Origin: Hemileia vastatrix
Lineage: Eukaryota; Basidiomycota; Pucciniomycetes; Pucciniales; Zaghouaniaceae
DNA: 64,000 bases
Assembly (NCBI GenBank): GCA_030280995.1
Contig: JASXTE010000005.1
Location: forward strand, 20,478,501-20,542,500
Direction of reading: 5' to 3'
The position numbers and the translations under genes are program-made. Numbering within the stretch: the stretch's first letter is position 1; each line of letters starts with the position of its first letter. The notes beneath the pieces were generated by a model. The model did no database searches. It was given only the letters and a program-made list of their open reading frames with translations, and was not told the DNA's origin. Of the stretch, positions 1-10,768 are shown in pieces.

Positions 1-1080
1 TATATATGGTTATAGTACATATATAAATAATTATTACACTATTATATAACTTATTGTCGTTTAAATGGCTTGTCCATAGCCTAATAATACTTATTAAGGT
101 GTTAATGGAGTCATAATATACTTATCTAAAGTGATATTAAGTAATTATAGACATGCACAAGCTTATATGTATACATAAATGTCATATTCATTGAAATATG
201 TAGTTATATTATCTATATTTAGGTCTATAAGTGGGTTTTAACCTTTTAATAGCCTATAACCTTTATTTTTATGCTTATTAAAGTTCATATGGACGTATAC
301 AGTGGACAAAAAACACCTAAATAAGCACATACCCCTATTTCAGGCGCATATATCCAGTTTGGTCAACTTAATCTGCTTCATTGGATGGATTTTCACAAAT
401 TTATGGGTTGGGATATGATTACTGGGTTAATATGGATGCTTGGGGATGTTTTTTGGGGCTTGGAAAGTTATTTTGGTTCCTTTATATGCTTTGGGTTTCA
501 TTATATTCTCCTTTGATGAGTTATTTTACCTGTTTCCTTATGGTATCCGCTTTTATCTGTTTATTCTATTTATGGTATGGGTCTGTGGTATCATAAATTT
601 TGATGGAGGGTCCTTACTGAAGGTCTGGGTGTTGAATATGCTTGAAGTGGACGCCATGGGGAGGTGATGGGCCCTCACAGTGCTGTAATTTCTGGGGATA
701 GCAGTGACATCTGAATTGAAGGTCTGTTCACACCAGTGGATTTTGGTATAAGTAAGGGAGGATTTGACGGGTTATTGGACATCACTTAATTACTAAACTT
801 CAATTAAACACTACAACAAAATTATATCATATTATCATATAGAAATATATTATAAAGCATTTATAAATTTATATTTTTTTTATATAATCTATAACTATAT
901 TTTATTTATCTAATTTCCACCACTAGCATGCATAAAGACCCAAGTATTGTGAGTTTAAATTGAGAATAACAATTTTATTAGTCTTCCCCTGAGGTTTAAT
1001 CACTAAATAATTTATCAATAAGTAGTTGTACCATTAATATAAACTATTAAATCATACTTAGATACTAGCATTCACTGACA
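1..1080 (+). repeat. LTR of family E (5' LTR, cut by window edge)
   Basis: This block matches the reverse complement of the complete solo LTR at 15588-16763 along almost its full length (for example the stretch around 361-480 against 16200-16300). It ends in CACTGACA, giving a canonical CA end and an inverted match to the TGTCAG start seen at the other copy. A gag pseudogene in the same orientation follows, so this is the 5' LTR of a plus-strand element whose first bases lie outside the window. Small open frames inside it are not genes. Confidence 0.8.
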
Positions 1081-1656
1081 ATTTGGATTCTTTTCTTAAT
1101 TATTACTTATTATTTAGTTTAAGGCTTAGGATGTGATTTTTACTCTAGTATATCTCAAATAAACCAAATATTTGGGTCTTCTGCACATTGATGGGTCATC
1201 ATAACTCAGTGATTGCAGAAAAGAACCCTTATATTAATTGTAGTAATTTTTTATAATAAAAATGAGGTATTTACAGTAGTAACTGTACCCAATATAAACC
1301 CAATTTCACTTGGTATTTGGTCACAAATATAACACCCAATTCAATTTGTATTTGGTTAAAGCTTGGAAAGCTAACTTTTCACCCTTATGAAGGTCTAGTT
1401 AAGCTTATTATTTTATTTTTAAAAGATTTTTTGAATTTTTCTTATATTTTATTTAAATAAATAAAGATATAAATTCATAGTTAGCTCCAGTGCTTTTATT
1501 AGTAATTGTATTGCTAATAATTTATATCTACTAATTACCATATAGGTTTTCCCTTTTTGTAGACGTGAATAATTGTTCTTTAAGACACAATGAGTGCTCC
1601 ACAGGACAATGTAAGTGAAAAAACTGCTTATAACATCAGGACTAAAGCTATAAACA
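1081..1656 (+). other. Leader of element E, no gene
   Basis: AT-rich stretch between the E LTR and gag. A TGGATTC-type sequence starts 3 bases after the LTR and could be a primer binding site. It resembles the TGGAGGCC/TGGGACCC sequence at the same place in family B. I see no open frame that looks like a protein. Confidence 0.5.
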
Positions 1657-3345
1657 TTGCTCCAGGACATCACCATGGAGGGTCAATCCTATTCACAACA
1701 AGAGTCTATGAGCATAGACGAAAAGGAAGCCCTTCTAAAAAAGATAAAAATCAAAAAGACTTCACTTCCTCTGCAGGATCAACTGTCCCATCTGGCCAAG
1801 CAGGTTCTGAAAATAGAGGAATCAAGGTCTACCATGCTAAAGGAGGTAGAGCAGTTGAAAAACAACTGCAAGGTGGGGTTCCAACAAATGAATAAAACCT
1901 TGGCGGAGTTGAAGGTAGGGCAGCCAAGCCAATAACCCCCTACCCAAGGAGGGTCACATCATTCCCAGGAAAAAATCTTGGTAGATAAATGGAAGTGGCA
2001 TTTGTTCCACCATCAGTGGTCCAGCCACAATTGCAACAGGGATCCTACCCCTCATCAGACTGCCTAAGCTCATCCTTACAGAGGAAACAAATGTGCCAAA
2101 AATCAGGGCTTACACCTATCCTGTGGTAAGTAGATTACCCTCTCATATTGAACACAATACTGATGATTACAATATAGGTAATGTTATTGATGTAAAATCT
2201 GTACAGAAAATTGAGGAGGACTTAAGACTGTTAGGTTTTGATGTAGATACACCTGATTTATCTTTTGTTAATAACAACAGTACTATTTATAATAATAATA
2301 CAGTTAACCCTCAGTTTCTGCCACTTATTAGTGAGATGAGGAGTTCACAAAACAGTGAAAAAATTGAGAAGGAAGACATGGAGTATTTTAATAATAACCC
2401 AACTTTCCATAGAATTGTTTCAGCATTATGGAATAGAATGACTGAGTGTGAGGAACAGATAATTAAGCTCACAAGTGATACAATATTGTCCTTGAAATTG
2501 AACATTTCTCAACTGGCAACAAGAAACAAAGAATTAGAGAATGAACACTTGGCTATAGCTCTTAAATATAATTCTTTAAGTAATAAATATAGTGAACTTT
2601 CAAAAAAATTCTGTGAGTTAGAAAAGTTGTATGAAGCAAAATTTTAAAAATCTGAATCATGAACAAAGTTATTTTTTGTACAAACAAATCAGAGTGTATC
2701 TGATCTGTTGCAAAGATTAACTAAAGTTGAGATTGAAACTGCTAATCTACTAATAAATCAAAATAATCATAAGTATACACAGTATAATAATAATTCTTTC
2801 ATTGGAGAAAATGAATCTCAATCATTTCCCATACCACAACAATTAAAACCATCTGGTGGTAGTGTGAAATCTGAGAAAACAAATGTAAGTCACAAATCTG
2901 TGCAAGAAGAGATACAAGACCATTTATCCAGAGTAAATGAGTTATTGAATTTAACTAAGATTAGTGAAACAAAATCCAATCAGAATAACTGGCCTCAGAT
3001 TGATCAGTAACCAAATTATGATAGGGAAGCCAGCTCTGATTGGAAACATTTTATCCAAAGAATTGACAACTTAAAAATCTCATATAAGTTACCAGATGAT
3101 GAAATAACATCAAAATTAATTTCTTTATTTAAGGATGTGGCTTTATAATGGTTTGAAGCTGTATTGAGTGAGAGTAAAGATTACTCTTGGCTGAATGGAA
3201 GCAACTAATTGAAAAACAATTTGGAGGTTCTAAATTCAGGCACATTCAGTAAAGATTATATGAGAAAACTAGGTACAATCCATTGAATGGTGACAAAACT
3301 ATGGTATTTTTAATGAATTTAAATAAAATATTAAAAGCCATTCAC
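1657..3345 (+). pseudogene. Gag pseudogene of element E (B-like)
   Basis: A broken capsid/nucleocapsid precursor of a Ty3/Gypsy element. The first segment (1657-1935) is a lysine-rich coiled-coil resembling the B Gag N-terminus: a KIKIKK-x-PLP start, then a leucine/glutamate heptad pattern. The second (2093-2647) is an Asn- and Glu-rich helical region. The third (2708-3345) carries the best match to B: NNWPQIDQ, then RIDNLK-SYKLPDDEI-SKL, then EWKQLIEKQFGGSKF, aligning with B2 Gag at 61097-61260 and B1 Gag near 25374-25760. It is broken by a frame change between 1935 and 2093 and by stops at about 2645, 3008, near 3145 and near 3250. Homology stops near 3345, before any zinc knuckle or pol, so this is a gag-only remnant. 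Confidence 0.75.
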
Positions 3346-3639
3346 CACGGGAAATCTGGGGGTGAACTGCTAGCAGTTCCCTCTATTTGAAACTATCAGG
3401 AATTTGTCAGGAAACTGTTGGGAAACCATCCTGAAACTTTCAGAAATATGTTTTTGAATCTGATGAAAAAACATTGATAAAATAAACCGTCACAGATTGA
3501 AACCAGAACAATCACTCCTTGAGCAGAGCTTAGGAACCACATTGAACATCAGTTAATCTCAGGTTTGGCAAAAGGTTGAACAACATCACTTAGCATACCT
3601 TAATATTCAAATATTAAACTTGAATATATGTTGCGTGTA
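3346..3639. other. No gene; contains a 16-bp palindrome
   Basis: No coding frame. A perfect 16-bp palindrome (GAACTGCTAGCAGTTC) lies at 3364-3379, close to where gag homology ends. Nothing else is recognisable. Confidence 0.5.
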
Positions 3640-4045
3640 TGATATAGATGCATATGCATTTGAATTGGCATGGTGGATACTTATTGCATGTTAAAAATTG
3701 ATGTGAAATGCCTATCTAAAGTGTATGCATAATGACTATGAAGAATAAATATGCATAAAAAATAGGCATAAAAATATGCATAGTTATTATGCATTAAAAA
3801 TATGCATATCAAATATGCATAAAAATATTCATATTGAATATGCATTAAAAATATGCATATTGAATATGCAAAAAAAAGGTGCATATATGTATATGAAAGC
3901 AATATATTAATATGCATATCAATCTGTATAATGAATATGCATATCCATATCCATAAATATGCATAATGATTGAAAAATACAAAAAAATGATGCTTAACAA
4001 GTATATTTTATGCATAAATAGAAATATGCAATATGAATTCATATT
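3640..4045. repeat. ATGCAT-rich imperfect repeat
   Basis: About 400 bp in which the self-complementary hexamer ATGCAT, usually as AATATGCATA or ATATGCATAT, recurs every 10-25 bp without a fixed period. Minus-strand open frames over it (rich in HIQYEYF-like strings) are products of the repeat and not genes. The density of palindromes would favour cruciform or hairpin formation. Confidence 0.75.
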
Positions 4046-4640
4046 GCATACAGGTAACACTGGCAAACCAACTTGACCAAAACTCATACTAAATTTTCAT
4101 TCTGGACTAAAGGTGTGAGGGAAGGAAGAAAAATAGTCCGACGTTAGAAAAATGCTACATGCACTCATTTTGTAGCAGAGCAAATGAGAAGTGCTGTATT
4201 ATGGTTGGTGCCCATAATTTAGTATGATATCATAATTTTATTTAAATGTTTTCAATATTGAAAAGACTTTAGGTGGGCTGGTATGGATCTAGCTGTGCCA
4301 GGGTCTAATCTAATTATTTTAACAATTTCTTAATAATTAATGGGTTTTAATACAAAAACAGGTTGTATTTTTTGTGGGATATTGGATATGATAAGGTCTT
4401 TTGTAAAAAAAACTTATATTGTTCAAAAATATTCCTGAATCACATGTAGGATAATCACTACAAAAAATTGTAGTACTGTGGGCAATAAAATATATGCACA
4501 AGCAGTAAAGAAAGGACTGAGTGAACCCTTTTTGTGCAGTGGGAATAATTAGAGTGGAATTGTGGATGAAAAATATAATTCATTATTACCATTTTATTTT
4601 ATCAAAAAATTTAAAATATTAAAAAGAACTTTTGATTAAT
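4046..4640. other. AT-rich DNA, nothing recognised
   Basis: No open frame with protein-like composition and no similarity to the LTRs elsewhere in the window. Only short runs of A or T are seen. Confidence 0.5.
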
Positions 4641-5066
4641 TGGTATTTGACTTTGTGCCTCACTCATATTTATCATTTGATTGATTTTTTGTCACCATTA
4701 TGTTATTAATATTATAAGTATAGCAAAAACTCATGTGCCCAACACATACCGGATGATGTTACACCTTTTATAATATTTTTAAATAAAGGTAAAAAAATAT
4801 GAAAATGATTTGTTTTACAAACAATAAATTGATATCCAAAAGCAATATAAAGGATAAAAAGGTAAAATTAAAGGGATCAAATAGGAAATAAAAAATTAAA
4901 GTAAATTTTCTGCCATCAAGAGCAAGTAGACATGATAGGGTAAACGCCCACCAGTGGCACTAAACTTGGACTATAATTTCTTTTTTGTAAAAATAAAAAA
5001 AAATCCACTTGAGCTATACCAAAACATCAGCATGACAATTTTGCCATTTCAAACAACTTCTAGTGC
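4641..5066. repeat. Direct repeat copy 1 (426 bp)
   Basis: Begins TGGTATTTGA and ends CTTCTAGTGC. The same sequence recurs at 5222-5647 with scattered substitutions, and both copies are 426 bp. Shared landmarks are the GTGCCTCACTCATATTTATC stretch and CAGTGGCACTAAACTTGGAC. The origin of the repeat is unknown. Confidence 0.8.
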
Positions 5067-5134
5067 AATTATTGAAGAAAAATTCATTTTCATTGCAATA
5101 GAGAGAATTGATCACATCAGACTGCATGTGACAA

Positions 5135-5178
5135 AAAGTGTCCAGCACAAGTTTGGCCGAACTTGTGCTCAACACTTT
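5135..5178. other. Long perfect hairpin
   Basis: Between the two direct repeats lies an inverted repeat: AAAGTGT, two unpaired bases, AGCACAAGTT, loop TGGCCG, AACTTGTGCT, two bases, ACACTTT. That is 17 paired positions around a 6-nt loop. It could be a transposon relic or an RNA hairpin; no partner protein is visible. Confidence 0.6.
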
Positions 5179-5221
5179 TATGATGGAGAGTAGCTAGGGT
5201 AGAATTTTTCTTCAGTTCATC

Positions 5222-5647
5222 TGGTATTTGATCTTTGTGCCTCACTCATATTTATCATTTGATTAATTTTTTGTCACCATTATGTTATTAATATTATAAG
5301 TATAGCCAAAACTCGTGTGCCCAACGCATACCGGGTGATGTTACACCTTTTATAATATTATTAAATAAAGGTAAAAAAATATGAAAATGATTTGTTTTAC
5401 GAAAAATAAATTGATATACAAAAACAATATGAGGGATAAAAAGGTAAAATTAATGGAAGCCAATATTAAATAAAAAATTAAAATAAAATTACTGCCATCA
5501 AGAGCAAGTAGACATGTTGGGGTGAGTTCTCACCAGTGGCACTAAACTTGGACTATAATTGATTTTTTGAAAAACAAAAAAGTGCCATTCTGAGGTTTAA
5601 CAAACCTTCAGCAGAACCATTTAGCCATATCAAACAACTTCTAGTGC
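5222..5647. repeat. Direct repeat copy 2 (426 bp), ends at the B1 LTR
   Basis: Second copy of the repeat at 4641-5066, offset by 581 bp. It stops exactly where the B1 LTR begins at 5648, so its natural continuation (seen after copy 1 as AATTATTGAAG) was cut off by the element insertion or a later rearrangement. Confidence 0.8.
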
Positions 5648-6046
5648 TGTAAAGGGGTCCTTTTGGGTCTAGAAGTTTATTCGAGGATTTTACGAGGGTT
5701 TTAAGGGTTTAATGGTTTCTCAACAAAAGGGTACGTATTTTTAAATCAATATGATTGACTTTACTCAAATAAAAGAGGTAGTTTCAAAATATTAGTATAA
5801 ATTATAGATTAGAATTACGCTGTTGTAAATACTAAAGTTATAAAATATAGAAATAAGTGTTGTGTTGTAATTGTAATAATAAAGTAATTGATAAAGCAAT
5901 GTTTTGAAAAGCACAAAGTAAGAGGACTTTTATAGGCAAAACATGAGGGAATAAAATATATGGAATTTACACCATATACTGTAAGAATGTGAGAAAAAGA
6001 ATGACTAAAAGGAGTACATATATGACATAAGAAATAAATAAACTGG
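5648..6046 (-). repeat. B1 left LTR, first part
   Basis: Starts TGTAAAGGGG, the reverse complement of the LTR's sense 3' end. It matches 28268 onward, 35029 onward and 63646 onward through the shared GGTCTAGAAG and TTTTATAGGCAAAA blocks. It is interrupted at 6046 by element A, whose 4-bp target duplication CTGG is at 6043-6046. Confidence 0.85.
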
Positions 6047-7114
6047 TGTAGACAATCCTATAGTACTAGCTATAGGCCTTAACCAAGGGAGTTGGAGAAA
6101 AACCAGAGAGAAAATCCCCTGTCTCTTTAGAAAAATAAGTGAGATTTACTTGCTAAAGTAAGTTGGTTCCTGTTTTGCTAAAGCCCCTTTTCAACACACT
6201 TGACTGCTTGATGAGCAAAGAAAGTAGTCACAAGATAGACTACCAGACCAAAGAACTGAAATTTAGAACAATGTCCACACCAGAGACAGCAAAGATACTT
6301 GATGTAGGCTGCAAATCTGCACCAGAGACAGCAATAATACTTGCTATAGCTTGCAAGACTATAACAGAGAAAACAGTTGCCAAAGTTAAGTTAAATGAAG
6401 AACTCACTTGCAACAAACACAGCCAAATTGTGGCCATAAAACAGTGAAAACTGAGTGAGGAACAATGATATCACCTCCGGATGGTTGTATGATGATTAAG
6501 GTTGCCCCAAACTGTCTTATTCACTATTTACACACAAACCACTAACTAAGAGCCCATGCGCACCCACCAAATTGAATAAAAAACCCTCATGAAGCGCTCC
6601 CCAACCTTCTAAAACAGAGGCAGACGGGCCGCCCGACGTCGGAGGTGACGCCTGAAGCGGCCTGGCCTCCCTGAAGCCAGAAAACCAATAAAAACAACTA
6701 ATCTACTTAGAAAAATTAGCTACAACTACTAAAACCTTTAAAACACGGAATTTCACTATAACAACATTGGGACATGAGATATAGAGAAAAATTAGCTCTA
6801 TCTAATGGTACTAAGCCCCTAACCCTAAGACTTAAGGTTAGCCCGTAAAACACGAAAAAATTAAACAGCTATCTTTTATAAATGAAGAATGAAGAAATGA
6901 CCCCTTAAAACTTAGAATATGAAAAATGTCTTCAAGACATAAAATATAGAGAAAAACTTGGGCTATCCAATGATAGTACCCACATACCTGCAGACCCAAT
7001 ATTCACGAATTAAAACCAGAAAAATACCCAATTCCTTAACAGATGTCAATTAAGACATGCACAAACAGTGCCAAATCACGCAACAAAGCCCTCTTCCAAT
7101 GTTGGAAGACCACA
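6047..7114 (-). repeat. A left (3') LTR
   Basis: 1068 bp, the same length as the right copy at 18690-19757. The 94-codon open frame at 6163-6447, repeated at 18806-19090, lies wholly inside the LTR. It has a duplicated ETAKILDVGCKS-like segment but no protein family I recognise, so it is left as LTR sequence. Confidence 0.9.
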
Positions 7115-7124
7115 TCCTCCCTCC
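7115..7124 (-). other. A polypurine tract
   Basis: On the sense strand the bases just before the 3' LTR read GGAGGGAGGA. C has the identical tract at 37307-37316, and a C-like copy has GGAGGAAGGA at 33723-33732. Position and composition fit the plus-strand primer of reverse transcription. Confidence 0.8.
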
Positions 7125-7162
7125 AATTGATAATGTCCACATTCTTTCTTCATCAAACCACC

Positions 7163-7767
7163 ATGTTCAACTTTCTTCCCAAATCTGCCACTGAAATGGG
7201 TCCTTGCCAATACTGCATCGACAATAATTTAATCTGCACCATGACACCACCTGTCCATCCATACAGAACGTCCTGCAATTTCTGCCAATCTAGAAAGAAG
7301 ACCTGCCACAGACCTGGTCCACTATCTTTTGCAACAGATTTACCTCCACCTCAACCTGGTCCATCTTCTGCCAGCACCAAAAGATCTAGGTCATCCATCC
7401 TGATACCCAGATTAATCAAAAAGCATCATCCTTCCCAGAAGAGTGCCATAACCCATAAAATAACTAGTTACACCATCCCTGGTCTATCTGATGGTAAAGA
7501 ACTTTCATTTCTTACTTCAAATTTAAAACTGATGACTTCTCAGTTCCTCCATCTTCTGATAGTGATGATAACAATGTAGGATCCATCGCACCACCAACAC
7601 CAAACCACTTGCTCACAATCAAGGCCAAGTTCCAACAACACACATCTCAACAGAAACAACTTCTGCTTCACTACTTTCAATCCACTCCTGCTAGAGATCC
7701 ACAGGACATTGAGAACAGAAGACACCTCATTCACCAGTTCAAGGCTAATTCTGAACACTTCATTTAA
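7163..7767 (+). pseudogene. Antisense gene 1 of A: Zn2Cys6-like protein
   Basis: Encoded opposite to gag-pol, starting about 50 bp inside the 3' LTR. Near residue 15 (codons 7205-7305) it has a cysteine array spaced C-x2-C-x6-C-x12-C-x2-C-x6-C, exactly the fungal Zn(II)2Cys6 binuclear cluster pattern. Unlike classical factors, the basic residues (SRKKT) are in the second half. A Ser/Pro-rich linker follows, then (after a frame change near 7520) an acidic DSDDNN stretch and a Gln/His-rich helical tail ending at a TAA at 7765-7767. The ATG at 7163 is my choice, because the longer frame from 7043 starts inside the LTR. The function is unknown. DNA or RNA binding is plausible, since the same array recurs at 8511 and 48495. 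Confidence 0.6.
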
Positions 7768-7865
7768 TCTCTTGATTCCCTCTGTAATTCCACTAGTACT
7801 TGAGTTTGATCCAGAAAAGAAAAATTGACCACACCCTCTATAGGATTTAACCACAAAACAACCCT

Positions 7866-7946
7866 CAGTTTTAAGTCTTGAGGGACCATCCTCATTTTAT
7901 AGTCTTGGGGGACTCAAAAACCCTCAGTTTAAAGTCTTGGGGGACT
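7866..7946 (-). repeat. Alpha hairpin modules 1-3 (A)
   Basis: Three copies at 7866-7887, 7893-7914 and 7925-7946 of the 22-nt module: CAGTTTA or a variant, one base, then stem AGTC, loop TTGGGG or TTGAGG, stem GACT. Copies 2 and 3 pair perfectly; copy 1 has one mismatch (GACC). No coding frame explains their conservation. Confidence 0.75.
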
Positions 7947-8017
7947 CAAAAACCTAAATCATAAACCCAGAACCAGAGATCAACCACATTAAGACACAGA
8001 GAAAAAACTAACATTCT

Positions 8018-8059
8018 GGGGTAGTTGTAAATAGAGCTGCCAGCCCATCAATTATCCCC
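8018..8059 (-). other. Delta hairpin (A, copy 1)
   Basis: GGGGTAGTTG at 8018-8027 pairs with CAATTATCCCC at 8049-8059, with a G-T pair and one bulge. The loop contains AGAGCTGCCAGCCCAT. Equivalent hairpins occur at 10862-10903, 11125-11162 and, in element C, 39569-39609. Confidence 0.6.
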
Positions 8060-8148
8060 AAACTTACCTTTGCTAAATTTGGAGGCTCCCCCTGTGGATA
8101 CCCTCCACCAATCTTTCAAAACCAACTCCAAAAACAAAACTAATTCCT

Positions 8149-8359
8149 CAGTTTATAGTCTTGGGGGACTCACAACCCTTAGTTTAAAGTCTTGGGGGAC
8201 TAAACCAACAACAATCCTCAGTTTAAAGTCTTGGGGGACTAACACAGTGTTCAGTTTTAAGTCTTGATGGACTAGTCTTGATAAAATCTTGAAACCAGCC
8301 AGTTTAAAGTTTTGGAGGACTAACAGAAACCAGATTTCAGTTTAAAGTCTTGATGGACT
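8149..8359 (-). repeat. Alpha hairpin modules 4-9 (A)
   Basis: Six copies at 8149-8170, 8180-8201, 8219-8240, 8252-8273, 8300-8321 and 8338-8359. Stems are AGTC/GACT throughout, except a G-T pair in the 8300 copy. Loops vary as TTGGGG, TTGATG and TTGGAG. Spacing is irregular (31-48 bp) and the DNA between copies is not conserved. Confidence 0.75.
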
Positions 8360-8510
8360 GGCGGAATTTTGAATAAAATAGACACAGCCAATTTCATACA
8401 GACCACCCCTACAGCCAACCTGCTGAACTTCCACCTTCACTTCATCATCTACCCATCACTGACAAAAATCTCCTCCTATCCCTTTCCATCATCTTTTCTC
8501 ACCACAGATC

Positions 8511-10089
8511 ATGTCTGGATCTCCTGATGTTAACCCTTCTACTCTCCCTTGCTTAACTGCTCCCAAGGACTATGCCTGCAAACAGTGCATCCACATGTGC
8601 AGACCTTGCACATTCACTCTTTCAACTCCTGAAGCCAAATTCTACAACAGGGCTTGTGATTCTTGCTATTCCAAAAAGAAAAGATGTGACAGAGATGCCA
8701 ACTACCCTATTCCTCCTACTTCACCTTCTCATTAATAAATCTCTAGATCCCCTACCAGATCCCCAGAGCTTGGTCCTTCCTCTTCCTCTTTATCTTCAGA
8801 ACCTTCCAGAATATCCAGAAGCTCAGCTTCCAGAACTCTTCCCAAAAGACCAGCCTTAGCTTCCCAAGAACTGCTTTTATCTCTGCCAAATTAGCTCCAA
8901 AAGCTTCAAGATCAGCTCCCAGGCTTCTAGACCGTGTCAAGGCGGCCCGCCTGCCTCACTGTAAAGTGAAAATACTGCTCAAAATCTCCAAAAACAACAG
9001 GAAAACAGCCAAATTCAATCAATCAACGAAAACAACTCTACACAATCACCTCTCACTGCTCCCAGAGCAATTCAGCCAACCCTTCCAAGGTCCAAAAACT
9101 TCAAATTTTCCCAAACTTCTAGGAGACCTTCCAGAGAACCCCAAGAAGAAACCAGAACACCCAACACTGCACCCAAGCAACAAATTCGTCCCCATCTAAG
9201 ACAAAGAAACTACACCTCTCCTCTGTCAGCCAACTATTCTTCTGAAAGTTCCATCTCTTCAAAAGCTCCATCCAGAAGAGATCAATCTGCTTCCAAATCA
9301 CCCTCTCCTGCTCCATCCTTTAACAACCCTGGTACTCCATCACCAGCACCTCCTCCAGTTGAATCCAACAGAAATAACAACCACAACAACAACAAAAACC
9401 CCACTGCTTCAACTAGGCCCCAGGAACATCAGCCTCCTAGTTCACCTTCTCAAAATCTTTCAGAAGAAGACCAAGAGAATCCATATCTCTCCCTGGTTGA
9501 TCCACCCACTATGACCATTACAAAATCTTCAGAGATCCAAATTCGAGCTACTTACAAATTTGATGAGCTTCCAATCTGTAAGTACCAAATTAATTTATCC
9601 CATTTCTTCAACAAAAATAATTTCTGATCCAATTCTTCTTGTCTAGTTGGCACCCCTCCTCCTGAATCTATTATTGGAGCTGGCCAACCTCTTGAAACTT
9701 CTTTGACCCTGGATTATGGAGACATGAAGAAACACCTAAGCACCATGTGTTCCAACATGCTAAAAGCCTTTGCCCTCCATGGACCTTTGAATGACTTTGA
9801 AAAATCCCTGAGAAAGTGCCTGTTGGACAACCACTGGAAAATGTCTAGGATCATTAAGCACACCCTCCAGCACTCCATTCCTGCCTCTTCTTCTTCCTCC
9901 TCTGAACTTCCCTCTAATCCAATTCCTGACCATTACAATCCCTATAATCTCTCCAGCAGGATGCACTTCAAAGAATACAGTGCTTCCCACAATCCCAACA
10001 AAAAACAAAAACGTCATCACAATCCGGACCAGCCTCCAGAAGATTCATCATCCAGACAATTAGATCCTGCGAAAAGATTAGAAACATAA
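8511..10089 (+). pseudogene. Antisense gene 2 of A: Zn2Cys6-like, spliced
   Basis: A second plus-strand gene in A. Residues 23-59 (codons 8577-8687) form C-x2-C-x6-C-x15-C-x2-C-x6-C with SKKKR before the last Cys, within the spacing range of the Zn(II)2Cys6 family. Next comes a Ser/Arg/Pro/Asn-rich low-complexity middle (open in one frame from about 9004). A consensus intron at 9578-9646 then joins in frame to a C-terminal exon (9647-10089). That exon holds a helical block (LDYGDMKKHL, then MCSNMLKAF, then LRKCLLDNHWKMSRII) and a Ser- and Lys-rich tail. Damage: tandem stops at 8734-8739, a frame change near 8880 and a stop near 8962. These breaks may also hide another intron. No known protein is recognised beyond the cysteine array. 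Confidence 0.6.
9578..9646 (+). other. Predicted intron in antisense gene 2
   Basis: 69 nt beginning GTAAGT and ending TTGTCTAG, with TCTGATC about 25 nt before the acceptor as a branch-like site. Removing it keeps the frame open from about 9004 into 9647-10089. Length and signals are typical of fungal nuclear introns, and they run on the strand opposite to gag-pol. Confidence 0.65.
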
Positions 10090-10268
10090 TAATAATATAA
10101 AACAATTAATAAAAATAATTTCAGATTTTTTTTTTTAATCTACTAATATACTAAAATTAAAAATTGATAAATTAAATGAAATAAAATAAATGAAATAAAA
10201 TATAATATAAAAAATAATAGAAATGGTATCCACCAGCCAATTGATGAGCTGATCCCCCGATACCTTAC
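10090..10268. other. A/T-rich spacer after antisense gene 2
   Basis: Low-complexity A- and T-runs following the antisense stop codon, with repeated AAATAAAAT-like strings that could serve as polyadenylation signals on the plus strand. No gene. Confidence 0.5.
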
Positions 10269-10294
10269 CCACATCCAAGTGCACCTTGATGTGG
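10269..10294 (-). other. Beta hairpin (A, copy 1)
   Basis: CCACATC, bulged C, AAG, loop, CTT, GATGTGG: ten pairs. It follows a conserved CCAATTGATGAGC lead-in. The same structure recurs at 10466-10490 in A and at 39195-39220 in C. Confidence 0.65.
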
Positions 10295-10465
10295 ATACAC
10301 AATTAAATCTTTTAAATGATTAACAGAAAACAAAATTCAAAAAATTTAAAAATTCAGAATATAATAAAAATAATGAAACACAGAAACACATGAAATAAAT
10401 AATAAATAAAAAAAGAAAATAGCATTGCCAGGCCAATTGATGAGCCTTTCCCCACCAATGCTTGC

Positions 10466-10490
10466 CCACATCCAGGTGACCCTTATGTGG
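10466..10490 (-). other. Beta hairpin (A, copy 2, weaker)
   Basis: CCACAT...ATGTGG with an inner AGG/CCT pairing that replaces the AAG/CTT of copy 1, preceded by the same CCAATTGATGAGC lead-in. The inner change keeps pairing, which supports a real structure. Confidence 0.55.
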
Positions 10491-10668
10491 TAACACCCTA
10501 TATTTTTGATTTTATAATTTAAACAACCCCCATAAAAAATTAATAGAAAAAAAAGAGAAAAAAGGAAATAATCTAAAACTGCTATCTAGCAAAAACATAA
10601 CTGCAAAATCAAAGACAGTCCAGCTCCATAGATGGTCCAATAAGGGAAAATCCAATTCATAGAAATTA

Positions 10669-10720
10669 TCACCGGGTGGGCTACCTCCAATAAGTAAAAA
10701 TGATGGGAGACCACCAGTGA
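10669..10720 (-). other. Gamma hairpin (A)
   Basis: TCACCGGGTGG at 10669-10679 pairs with CCACCAGTGA at 10711-10720. C has TCACTGGGTGG with CCACCAGTGA at 39294-39345, with a conserved loop (CTCCAAT, then AAAAATGAT). Confidence 0.6.
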
Positions 10721-10768
10721 TCCACCACCAATCTGAAAGAACCAAAGATAAAGAAGCCAGTCCCAAAC

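Noticed and set aside
3681..4087. Minus-strand frames rich in His, Ile and Tyr
   Set aside because: Artefacts of the ATGCAT repeat.
6163..6447. 94-codon frame repeated at 18806-19090
   Set aside because: It lies wholly within the two A LTRs, so its duplication comes from the LTRs and not from gene conservation. No domain seen.
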